Part shown: positions 8,000 through 14,602 of the stretch, in pieces
Layout of the letters: each line of letters starts with the position of its first letter
Position numbering within the stretch: the first letter of the stretch is position 1
Assembly (NCBI GenBank): GCA_947085765.1
Contig: CAMTXZ010000030.1
Location: forward strand, 1 to 15,647
Direction: 5' to 3'
DNA: 15,647 nt
Source: JAKFXL01 sp947085765
Lineage (GTDB): Bacteria; Pseudomonadota; Gammaproteobacteria; Tenderiales; Tenderiaceae
Program-made: the position numbers and the translations under genes
Notes under the pieces: model-generated
Seen by the model: only the letters and a program-made list of their open reading frames with translations
The model's database searches: none
What the model was told of the DNA's origin: nothing

Positions 8000-8066
8000 G
8001 ATCGCCCATACTACCAAAGCTGTTGAAATAGACTACAGTTCCAGCACAATGCTAGCTGGGGTTACC

Positions 8067-8095
8067 TTGCATTAGCCCGGGTGCTCGTTTAGACT
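8067..8095 (+). promoter_or_regulatory. Possible sigma-70 promoter of sodB
   Basis: TTGCAT (8067-8072), a 17-bp spacer and TAGACT (8090-8095) each match the consensus at four of six positions. They lie about 50 bp before the sodB start. An inverted repeat CCAGC/GCTGG (8041-8059) lies just upstream. This is a sequence-only prediction. Confidence 0.35.
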
Positions 8096-8145
8096 AAATC
8101 CAGCTATTTTTACCAATTATTCAACCTGCTAGGAGCACAAACACC

Positions 8146-8730
8146 ATGGCACATGAACTGCCCGCACTACCTTTTGCCAAAGACGCACTGGTCCCACACA
8201 TGTCTGCTGAGACTTTTGATTACCACTACAGCAAGCATCATCAGGCCTACGTCACTAACCTTAACAACCTGATCCCAGGCACCGAGTTTGAAAAGCTCTC
8301 TCTCGAAGAGATCATCAAAAAGGCCTCCGGCGGCATCTATAACAACGCTGCCCAAGTCTGGAACCACACCTTCTTCTGGAACTGCCTGAAGCCCAACGGT
8401 GGCGGCACACCTACTGGTACCCTGGCAGATGCGATCGACAAGAAGTGGGGCAGCCATGACGAATTTAAAAAGGCCTTCCAGACTTCCGCTGTTGGCAACT
8501 TCGGCTCCGGCTGGACCTGGCTGGTGAAAAAGGCTGACGGCTCTCTGGATATCGTCAACATGGGCGCCGCTGGTACCCCGCTGACCACCGGTGACAAGGC
8601 GTTGCTGTGTGTTGACGTCTGGGAACACGCCTATTACATTGACTACCGCAACATGCGGCCAAAGTTTGTTGAAACGTTCCTCGGCAACCTGGTCAACTGG
8701 GAGTTTGTGGCGAAAAATTTCGCCGCATAA
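8146..8730 (+). CDS. sodB: Iron superoxide dismutase
   Basis: The protein has 194 residues, the typical length for cytoplasmic FeSOD, and converts superoxide to hydrogen peroxide and oxygen. Metal ligands are His27, His74, Asp157 (DVWEHAYY) and His161. Gln70 in AAQVWNHTFFW occupies the position that distinguishes iron from manganese enzymes, where MnSOD has Gln on the other domain (usually in a GGH.N context). Other family motifs are HHQAYVTNLN, GSGWTWLV and YRNMRPKFVETFL. AGGAG (8131-8135) precedes the ATG by 10 nt. There is no signal peptide. It is divergent from hyuB and followed by two hairpins before argD. Confidence 0.97.
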   Translation: MAHELPALPFAKDALVPHMSAETFDYHYSKHHQAYVTNLNNLIPGTEFEKLSLEEIIKKASGGIYNNAAQVWNHTFFWNCLKPNGGGTPTGTLADAIDKKWGSHDEFKKAFQTSAVGNFGSGWTWLVKKADGSLDIVNMGAAGTPLTTGDKALLCVDVWEHAYYIDYRNMRPKFVETFLGNLVNWEFVAKNFAA

Positions 8731-8737
8731 CGACCTG

Positions 8738-8761
8738 GGAGGCGCCGATCATGGCGCCTCC
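8738..8761 (+). terminator. GC-rich hairpin just after sodB
   Basis: GGAGGCGCC (8738-8746), loop gatcat, GGCGCCTCC (8753-8761) form a perfect 9-bp stem starting 7 bp after the sodB stop. There is no T tract behind it, so it may stabilise the mRNA 3' end or terminate weakly rather than act as a classical terminator. Confidence 0.55.
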
Positions 8762-8820
8762 GGATTTGGCTGTTATTTGCTTGGCAGCATAAATCACAGT
8801 AACATCAGCTTTTTGCTGTA

Positions 8821-8851
8821 AGCAGCCCGTCACTGGGCTGCTTTTGTTTTT
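8821..8851 (+). terminator. Rho-independent terminator or argD leader attenuator
   Basis: AGCAGCCC (8821-8828), loop gtcact, GGGCTGCT (8835-8842) form a perfect 8-bp stem followed by TTTTGTTTTT. The T tract ends 12 bp before the argD ATG and directly adjoins its GGGGA ribosome binding site. There is no room for a normal promoter between this hairpin and argD. Confidence 0.8.
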
Positions 8852-8863
8852 GGGGATCAAAAG

Positions 8864-10033
8864 ATGACCGATGTATTGATGTCTACCTACAAACGCCTGC
8901 CAGTGACCTTTGAACATGGCGAAGGCGTCTGGCTGTGGGATACACAAGGCAAACAGTATCTGGATGCGCTCAGCGGCGTTGCGGTCTGTAGCCTGGGGCA
9001 CGCCAATGCCAAGGTGGCGGACGCCATCTGCGCCCAGGCACGCACCCTGATCCATACCTCCAATATCTACGGCATCGGCAATCAAGCCAAACTGGCCGAA
9101 GTGCTGACCACCATTTCCGGCATGGAGAATGTCTTTTTCAGCAACTCCGGTGCAGAAGCCAACGAGGCCGCCATCAAGCTGGCACGGCTCTACGGCAATA
9201 ACAAAGGTATTACAAACCCCACCATCATCGTGATGGAAAACAGCTTTCATGGCCGTACCCTGGCCACCCTCACCGCCACCGGCAACCGCAAGGTACAGGC
9301 TGGTTTTGAGCCATTGGTGCAAGGTTTTGTGCGCGCCCCATTTAACGACATTGAGGCGCTCGAAAAGATCGCCGCTCACAACAAGGAGATCGTCGCTGTG
9401 CTGGTGGAACCAGTTCAGGGCGAAGGCGGTGTTTACATTCCCGCCAGCGACTACCTCGACAAGATTCGCGCCCTCTGCGACAAACATGACTGGCTGATGA
9501 TGGTCGATGAGATCCAGACCGGCATGTGCCGTACCGGCAAATGGTTTGCCCATCAACATGGCCACAGCGTGCCTGATGTAATGACCCTGGCCAAAGCGCT
9601 CGGCAACGGCATGCCCATTGGTGCCTGTCTGGCACGCGGCAAAGCCGCCACACTATTTCAGCCCGGCAACCACGGCTCCACCTTTGGTGGCAATCCGCTC
9701 GCCTGCGCCGCTGCTTTGGCAGTGGTTGGCGAGATGGAGAGTCGCCACTTGGCCGCCAACGCCATCGCCATGGGAGAGCGTCTGGTTAACGGCCTGAAGA
9801 GCGCCTTAACCGACTGCGCCCAGGTTAAAACCGTGCGTGGTCTGGGACTGATGGTCGGCATCGAGCTGCTCGAACCCTGCACCGAACTAGTACCACAGGC
9901 CCTGGAAAAAGGGCTACTGATCAATGTCACCGCCGAGCGGGTCATCCGCCTGCTGCCACCCCTGGTGATTGAAGCCACCGAAATCGACCGTATCGTCGAT
10001 ACCCTTGCCGCACTCATTAAGCAAAGGGCTTAA
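8864..10033 (+). CDS. argD: Acetylornithine aminotransferase (class III PLP aminotransferase)
   Basis: The protein has 389 residues. It interconverts N-acetylglutamate semialdehyde and N-acetylornithine in arginine biosynthesis and may also act on succinyl-diaminopimelate intermediates, as in E. coli. Visible motifs are the phosphate-binding SGAEANE (95-101), SFHGRT (127-132), EPVQGEGG (182-189), Asp215 in MVDEIQTG, which pairs with the pyridine nitrogen, the PLP Lys244 in TLAKALGNGMPIGA, and GSTFGGNPLA (271-280). The start ATG has GGGGA 7 nt upstream. argF follows after 19 bp, supporting an operon and an arginine role rather than another class III aminotransferase. A T-tract hairpin immediately upstream may control it. 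Confidence 0.95.
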   Translation: MTDVLMSTYKRLPVTFEHGEGVWLWDTQGKQYLDALSGVAVCSLGHANAKVADAICAQARTLIHTSNIYGIGNQAKLAEVLTTISGMENVFFSNSGAEANEAAIKLARLYGNNKGITNPTIIVMENSFHGRTLATLTATGNRKVQAGFEPLVQGFVRAPFNDIEALEKIAAHNKEIVAVLVEPVQGEGGVYIPASDYLDKIRALCDKHDWLMMVDEIQTGMCRTGKWFAHQHGHSVPDVMTLAKALGNGMPIGACLARGKAATLFQPGNHGSTFGGNPLACAAALAVVGEMESRHLAANAIAMGERLVNGLKSALTDCAQVKTVRGLGLMVGIELLEPCTELVPQALEKGLLINVTAERVIRLLPPLVIEATEIDRIVDTLAALIKQRA

Positions 10034-10052
10034 CATTTTTTAAGGTTTGTTC

Positions 10053-10970
10053 ATGACTACCCGTCACTTCCTAACCCTAATGGATTTCAGCCCCGCCGAA
10101 TTGCGGCGGCTGATCGAACGCGCGATCGAAATGAAAGCAATCCAGCGCTCTGGCCAACTCTTCGAACCACTCAAAAATAGAGTGCTGGGCATGATCTTCG
10201 AAAAATCCTCCACCCGCACCCGGGTCGCCTTTGAAACGGCCATGGCCCAGAGTGGCGGCCATGCCATCTTCCTCTCACCCCGCGATACCCAGCTGGGGCG
10301 CGGCGAACCTATAGAAGATACGGCGCGGGTACTCTCTCGTATGGTGGATGTCATCATGATTCGCACCTTCGAACACGAAAAAATCGAACACTTTGCCGCC
10401 CACTCCCGGGTCCCGGTCATTAATGCCCTCACCGACTCTCATCACCCCTGCCAGTTACTGGCCGACATGCAGACCTTCTTCGAACTACGCGGCGATATCC
10501 AGGGCAAAACCGTGGCCTGGATCGGTGATGGCCACAACATGTGCCACTCTTATATAAACGCCGCCCGCCAGTTTGATTTCCATTTAAGGATAGCAACCCC
10601 CAAAGGTTATGAACCCGACGCGGCCTTGATCCAGGCAGCCGCAGGTGCGGCAACCCTGACAGAAACCCCGGAAGAGGCCGCAAACGGCGCCGACCTGATT
10701 GTCACCGACGTCTGGAGCAGTATGGGGCAGGAGGAGGAGATGGCGCTGCGCCGCCGTCTCTTTGCCGATTATCAGGTCACCAGCAGGTTGATGAAGCTGG
10801 CCAAACCTGACTGCCTCTTCATGCACTGCCTGCCTGCCCACCGTGGCGAAGAGGTGAGTGACGAAGTGCTGGAGGGGTCGCAGAGCGTGGTTTGGGATGA
10901 AGCAGGAAACCGGCTCCATTCACAAAAGGCACTGTTAGAGTTCCTGCTAACCGGGCGATCCGGCGGATAA
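10053..10970 (+). CDS. argF: Ornithine carbamoyltransferase
   Basis: The protein has 305 residues in the ATCase/OTCase fold. It makes citrulline from ornithine and carbamoyl phosphate, the step after ArgD/ArgE or ArgJ. Carbamoyl-phosphate binding is shown by SSTRTR (52-57) and HPCQ (131-134). Ornithine binding is shown by DVWSSMGQ (219-226), and the catalytic loop by HCLPAHRGEE (258-267). ATG 10053 is preferred over TTG 10047 because TAAGG lies 7 nt before it. It sits 19 bp behind argD and ends at a strong terminator, so no other arg gene is in this transcript. The length fits an anabolic enzyme; a catabolic ArcB-type enzyme is usually longer. Confidence 0.96.
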   Translation: MTTRHFLTLMDFSPAELRRLIERAIEMKAIQRSGQLFEPLKNRVLGMIFEKSSTRTRVAFETAMAQSGGHAIFLSPRDTQLGRGEPIEDTARVLSRMVDVIMIRTFEHEKIEHFAAHSRVPVINALTDSHHPCQLLADMQTFFELRGDIQGKTVAWIGDGHNMCHSYINAARQFDFHLRIATPKGYEPDAALIQAAAGAATLTETPEEAANGADLIVTDVWSSMGQEEEMALRRRLFADYQVTSRLMKLAKPDCLFMHCLPAHRGEEVSDEVLEGSQSVVWDEAGNRLHSQKALLEFLLTGRSGG

Positions 10971-11000
10971 ACAGACACAGTTCAGCGAAACATCTCAATA

Positions 11001-11032
11001 AAAAAAGGCGGACCAATCGGTCCGCCTTTTTT
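11001..11032. terminator. Bidirectional terminator between argF and cytochrome c4 gene
   Basis: AAAAAAGGCGGACC (11001-11014), loop aatc, GGTCCGCCTTTTTT (11019-11032) form a perfectly symmetric hairpin with an A run on one side and a T run on the other. It is placed 30 bp after the argF stop and 19 bp after the stop of the opposing cytochrome gene, so it can end both transcripts. Confidence 0.95.
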
Positions 11033-11051
11033 AATACACCACTGAACGGGC

Positions 11052-11702
11052 TTAAAGCTGCCCAGAAAGGTAATCAGCTACAGACTGAATCTCTTTATCT
11101 GAAAGGTTCTTGGCAATACCCGCCATCATGCCGGCAGGATCATTGGTGCGTGCACCATCACGAAACTCCGTGAGCTGCTTGATCAGGTAATCACGATGCT
11201 GACCACCAATCACTGGAAAGGCTGACACAGTAGCAGACTTGCCCTTACCAGATTCACCATGGCAATTTATGCAACCGTAAATTCCAGTTTTAGGATTGCC
11301 TTCACGGAACAGCTTCTCTCCAGCAGCCAGAGTCTCCTTGGTGGGCTTGGTCAAAACACCCTTCATCTTTTGCTGGGCAAAATAGGAACCAATATCCTTG
11401 GCATCTTCATCCGATGCAACCATGGCCGCCATGCCCGCCATTGTTTCGTTATTGGCACGATGCCCAGTCTGGAAATCTTTAATCTGTTTAACGATATAGC
11501 CGGCATACTGCCCAGCCAATCGTGGGTAGGTGGCGTCTTCACTATTGCCATCAGCACCGTGACAACCACCACACAAACCCGCTTTCTCCTGACCGGCAAC
11601 AGCGTCACCGATCGGCTCTGCCTGCAGAGCCGCTGTATAGCCTCCCATGACCATAGCTACCGCCACCGCGGCAAAACGCACTTTTGCTGTCACAAACTTC
11701 AT
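11052..11702 (-). CDS. Di-haem cytochrome c4
   Basis: The protein has 216 residues with a signal peptide (about 1-28, cleavage after LQA). Two homologous c-type domains follow, with haem-binding CGGCH (44-48) and CINCH (144-148). Distal Met ligands are probably in ETMAGMAAM (Met88 or Met91) and in AGMMAGIA (Met192 or Met193). Both domains carry the class I pattern YPRLAGQ/FPVIGGQ and a closing helix (DIGSYFAQ, SVADYLSGQL). Cytochrome c4 is a periplasmic electron carrier feeding terminal oxidases, notably cbb3-type, in many proteobacteria. ATG 11702 is chosen because GGGGAG lies 5 nt upstream and the signal peptide starts there; an upstream in-frame extension to 11846 is not supported. It is convergent with argF across a shared terminator. 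Confidence 0.93.
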   Translation of the reverse strand: MKFVTAKVRFAAVAVAMVMGGYTAALQAEPIGDAVAGQEKAGLCGGCHGADGNSEDATYPRLAGQYAGYIVKQIKDFQTGHRANNETMAGMAAMVASDEDAKDIGSYFAQQKMKGVLTKPTKETLAAGEKLFREGNPKTGIYGCINCHGESGKGKSATVSAFPVIGGQHRDYLIKQLTEFRDGARTNDPAGMMAGIAKNLSDKEIQSVADYLSGQL

Positions 11703-12028
11703 TTTTTCTCCCCTTGACGCCATCCTGAAACACTTCAACAACCTATTGAAAGCGCGGACTTTGTCCAATTGATAAATTCGTGCATCAACCCCTCCCCAGG
11801 GGCCAATTACAAAGTTGATGATATCACTATGACTCACTTTTGCCATCCTGCCGGGACAATAAACGGTGAAAACCCGGCATCACTCGACCAAGCTAGCCAA
11901 TTTATTCATTACGGGTGCCTGTAACCAAAACAGAAAAATAACTCTTTAATTCAGATTTTTATCATGTCGACAAACACAATATTCCTAATTGGGGGCGATT
12001 GATCTGCGTTTATGTTTACTAATAGTAA
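11703..12028. other. Intergenic region upstream of cytochrome c4 gene
   Basis: I see no gene here. It should contain the minus-strand promoter of the cytochrome gene, but no box pair stands out. TGCCGGG (11849-11855) and CCCGGCA (11873-11879) form an inverted repeat with a 17-nt AT-rich loop. TTACT-aat-AGTAA (12016-12028) is a small palindrome touching the protease stop codon; it has no GC stem or T tract and is a poor terminator. TGATATCA near 11817-11824 is a short self-complementary word. Confidence 0.45.
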
Positions 12029-12844
12029 TCAACGCTGCTCCGCAATCAATCCAGCTGCAACCATCAACTCCCGCACATACTGCACCGGGATTGCGTATGA
12101 GATGCCACTGGGCTTTTCAATCACACTCTCTTTAGTATCTTTAACAAAGACACTATTGAGCACCCCTATCACCTCTCCCGTTTCAGTATCGTAAACTGGA
12201 CTGCCACTATTGCCAGGGTAGGCGATCGCATCCAGCTGAAATACCTTAAATTCAGTCAGCATGCGTTTAATCATTCTGGGATTAAGTTGACTTGCGTTAT
12301 CCACCGGCTGCACCACGGGGGTAATGGCGGAAATCATCGCTCTGTGGGTTACCGCGTGATATCCCAAAACGCTGCCGATGGGAAATCCTGTCATCAAGAG
12401 CTCCTGGCCCTCTTTAGCCTTTAGGGAATCACCCAGCTGCAGTGCTGGCAAAGGCGCATCTGTAAACTTCAAAAGGGCAACGTCATGGCTCTTTTCCCGG
12501 CTCACAACGGTCGCCAAACGCACGCTTCTCTCACCATCCTCAACGCCAGGGATAACAATCACCAGCGTCTCTTTTTTATCCGGATCGAGGAAAGCAGGGA
12601 TGTTATGGGCATTGGTCACAACATGACGGCCATCCGCCACCACAAAGCCGGTGCCAATAAAGGTCAACGCCGGTTGCCGCAGTGGTTGATGGCTGGCTAT
12701 GGCCACAACACTGGGTTTTACCGCTGCAATGACGCGTGAATAGTCTGCCGCCCAACCCTGCGGAGCCGCTATACAAACAAACAAAAAGAGCAGCGCACTG
12801 CACAGACGCCTGCAGCAGAAATAATTACCGTAGCTACTTTTCAA
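12029..12844 (-). CDS. Exported trypsin-like serine protease, single domain
   Basis: The protein has 271 residues with a chymotrypsin/DegP-like fold (S1, probably the HtrA-related S1C group). A signal peptide covers about 1-33 (ALLFLFVCIAAPQGWAA), with four cysteines in or near it. The catalytic triad is His80 in VVTNAHN, Asp121 in SHDVALLKF and Ser213 in YPGNSGSPV. A GTGFVV motif precedes the His. After the protease fold the chain ends, with no PDZ domain, unlike DegP/DegS. The start codon is TTG at 12844 with GGAGGGG 3 nt upstream and no nearby ATG alternative. It is divergent from the exosortase-associated acyl-CoA ligase gene, so processing of exported or surface proteins is a plausible but unproven link. 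Its substrate is unknown. Confidence 0.88.
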   Translation of the reverse strand: MKSSYGNYFCCRRLCSALLFLFVCIAAPQGWAADYSRVIAAVKPSVVAIASHQPLRQPALTFIGTGFVVADGRHVVTNAHNIPAFLDPDKKETLVIVIPGVEDGERSVRLATVVSREKSHDVALLKFTDAPLPALQLGDSLKAKEGQELLMTGFPIGSVLGYHAVTHRAMISAITPVVQPVDNASQLNPRMIKRMLTEFKVFQLDAIAYPGNSGSPVYDTETGEVIGVLNSVFVKDTKESVIEKPSGISYAIPVQYVRELMVAAGLIAEQR

Positions 12845-12855
12845 GAACCCCTCCG

Positions 12856-12883
12856 TTGAGCATGACGCTCAAGTACCTATAAT
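12856..12883 (+). promoter_or_regulatory. Promoter candidate for the acyl-CoA ligase operon, with an overlapping palindrome
   Basis: TTGAGC (12856-12861), a 16-bp spacer and an exact TATAAT (12878-12883) form a good sigma-70 candidate. The -35 box lies inside the perfect palindrome TTGAGC-atgac-GCTCAA (12856-12872). On the other strand this palindrome would form a hairpin 1 bp before the protease ribosome binding site, so a binder or hairpin could affect both genes. Confidence 0.5.
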
Positions 12884-12916
12884 TTGAACCGACAAACCCC
12901 TCTTAGGGGATATAAT
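12884..12916 (+). promoter_or_regulatory. Second TATAAT box with a dyad between -35-like and -10 elements
   Basis: TTGAAC (12884-12889) and an exact TATAAT (12911-12916) are separated by 21 bp, which contain the palindrome CCCCT-ctt-AGGGG (12897-12909). An over-long spacer holding a dyad is the layout used by MerR-family activators, though the dyad here is about 3 bp off the spacer centre. No merR-like gene is in the window. Confidence 0.35.
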
Positions 12917-12984
12917 AATTTTCGTCCGACAGCATAGCCTACAATATCCGCCATGCCTGAAATCACTCTAACAACTAAACCAGG

Positions 12985-14583
12985 ATGCAGTGCGCAGACT
13001 CCATGACAGACCTACTCTTCAACCTGATCAGACACTCCGCAGAACAGCGCCCCCAGCAGGTCGCGCTACAACATAAAAACAGTAGCTATAGCTATGAAAC
13101 CTTGGCGATTGAGGTCGAAGGCGTCGCCCAGGCCCTGCTCGACATCGGCCTGGGACGCGACGAGCGTATTGCCATCTACCTACCCAAGCTGCCTGAGACT
13201 GTAGTCTCATTTTTCGCCGTCAGCCACGCCGGCGGCGTGTTTGTCCCGATCAACCCACTGCTCAAAGCGCCGCAGGTTAGCTACATTCTCAACGATTGCA
13301 ACGTGCGGATGTTGGTCACCTCCAAAGAACGTTACGAACAGCTCAAAGAGACTCTGCCGCAGTGCCACGACCTGCATACCATCATACTCGTCAACTGCGC
13401 AGCGGCTGATCTGCCTAATGATCCCGGCTTCAACTATCTTGCCTGGGGCGAGCTGCACAGACTCAGTACTGGCAAACAGCCACATCGCCGTATCGATGCC
13501 GACATGGCCGCCATCCTCTACACCTCTGGCAGCACCGGCAAACCCAAAGGGGTTGTGCTCTCCCACAAAAACATGGTGGCCGGGGCCAAGAGTGTGGCCG
13601 AGTATCTGCAAAACAGCCACACAGATCGTCTGCTCGCCGTGCTGCCCTTCAGTTTTGATTATGGTTTCAGTCAACTCAGCACCGCCTTTCATGCCGGTGC
13701 CACAACCGTTTTGATGGATTACTTGCTGCCTCGCGATGTAGTGAAGATGGTCGCCAAAGGGCAGATCACTGGTCTGGCAGGGGTGCCGCCCCTGTGGAAT
13801 CAACTGGCTGAACTTGAGTGGCCAGTGGAGGCGATCGATTCGTTGCGTTACATGACCAATTCCGGTGGCGCCATGCCCAAAACCACCCTGGCCAAACTGC
13901 GCTCTGCCCTGCCCAAGAGCAAATTTTTCCTCATGTATGGCCTTACCGAGGCGTTCCGCTCCACCTATCTGCCACCAGAAGAGATCGACCGCCGCCCCGA
14001 CTCCATGGGCAAGGCGATCCCCAATGCCGAGATCATGGTGGTGCGTGAAGATGGCAGCCCCTGCGCGCCCGGCGAACCGGGTGAACTGGTGCACCGCGGC
14101 GCACTGGTCGCCATGGGCTACTGGAATGATCCCGACAAAACCGCCGAGCGTTTCAAACCGCTACCGGGACAGAACCCGGCGCTCACGCTCACCGAGATTG
14201 CCGTCTGGTCCGGCGACACGGTCAAAATGGACGATGAGGGCTACCTCTACTTTGTCGCACGACGCGACGACATGATCAAAACCTCCGGCTATCGTGTCAG
14301 CCCCACAGAGGTGGAAGAGGTCGTCTACGCCAGCCAACTGGTCGGCGAAGTGGTGGCCTTGGGCATCCCCCACCCCACCCTTGGCCAAGCCATTGTCCTA
14401 GTCGCCACACCCAATAAAGAGGGTGAACTGAGTGCGGAACAGATCCTCAGCCACTGCAAGCAGCAGCTGCCCAACTTCATGGCGCCGCAGGCCATTGAAA
14501 GACGCGACAGCCTGCCACGCAACCCCAACGGCAAGATAGACCGCAAGCTGCTCAGCAGTGACTATCAGAACCTGTTTAGCTGA
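12985..14583 (+). CDS. Acyl-CoA ligase (AMP-forming), exosortase A-associated type
   Basis: The protein has 532 residues (526 from ATG 13003, which matches where similarity begins; neither start has a clear ribosome binding site). It is an adenylate-forming enzyme of the ANL superfamily: P-loop YTSGSTGKPKG (179-189), YGLTE (318-322), Asp411 in WSGDTVKMDDEGY, hinge RRDDMIKTSGYRV (426-438) and the C-terminal catalytic Lys517 in NPNGKIDRK. It should activate a carboxylate as an acyl-AMP and pass it to CoA or a carrier protein. Sequence and neighbour agree with the subfamily found beside exosortase A (PEP-CTERM) polysaccharide loci (TIGR03098 type, from memory). The decarboxylase gene begins 7-19 bp later. 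The true acyl or amino acid substrate is not established. Confidence 0.88.
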   Translation: MQCADSMTDLLFNLIRHSAEQRPQQVALQHKNSSYSYETLAIEVEGVAQALLDIGLGRDERIAIYLPKLPETVVSFFAVSHAGGVFVPINPLLKAPQVSYILNDCNVRMLVTSKERYEQLKETLPQCHDLHTIILVNCAAADLPNDPGFNYLAWGELHRLSTGKQPHRRIDADMAAILYTSGSTGKPKGVVLSHKNMVAGAKSVAEYLQNSHTDRLLAVLPFSFDYGFSQLSTAFHAGATTVLMDYLLPRDVVKMVAKGQITGLAGVPPLWNQLAELEWPVEAIDSLRYMTNSGGAMPKTTLAKLRSALPKSKFFLMYGLTEAFRSTYLPPEEIDRRPDSMGKAIPNAEIMVVREDGSPCAPGEPGELVHRGALVAMGYWNDPDKTAERFKPLPGQNPALTLTEIAVWSGDTVKMDDEGYLYFVARRDDMIKTSGYRVSPTEVEEVVYASQLVGEVVALGIPHPTLGQAIVLVATPNKEGELSAEQILSHCKQQLPNFMAPQAIERRDSLPRNPNGKIDRKLLSSDYQNLFS

Positions 14584-14602
14584 TTTAAAGATGGAGTTAC
14601 CC

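Noticed and set aside
6833..8026. Plus-strand frames opposite hyuB
   Set aside because: They are rich in Arg, His and Thr and repetitive in composition, as expected for the antisense of a GC-biased gene, and they lack ribosome binding sites and motifs.
8693..9565. Long 290-residue open frame on the minus strand opposite argD
   Set aside because: It lies antisense to a clear argD with conserved PLP motifs, and its translation shows no family features. It is a shadow of codon usage, as are the long frames at 13207-14094 opposite the ligase and at 1207-1806 opposite dauA.
11703..11846. N-terminal extension of the cytochrome c4 ORF to 11846
   Set aside because: It would place about 48 residues before a normal signal peptide. 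The ATG at 11702 has a strong GGGGAG site and fits the family.
12016..12028. Terminator for the serine protease gene
   Set aside because: TTACT-aat-AGTAA is only a 5-bp AT-rich palindrome without a T tract, too weak to call.
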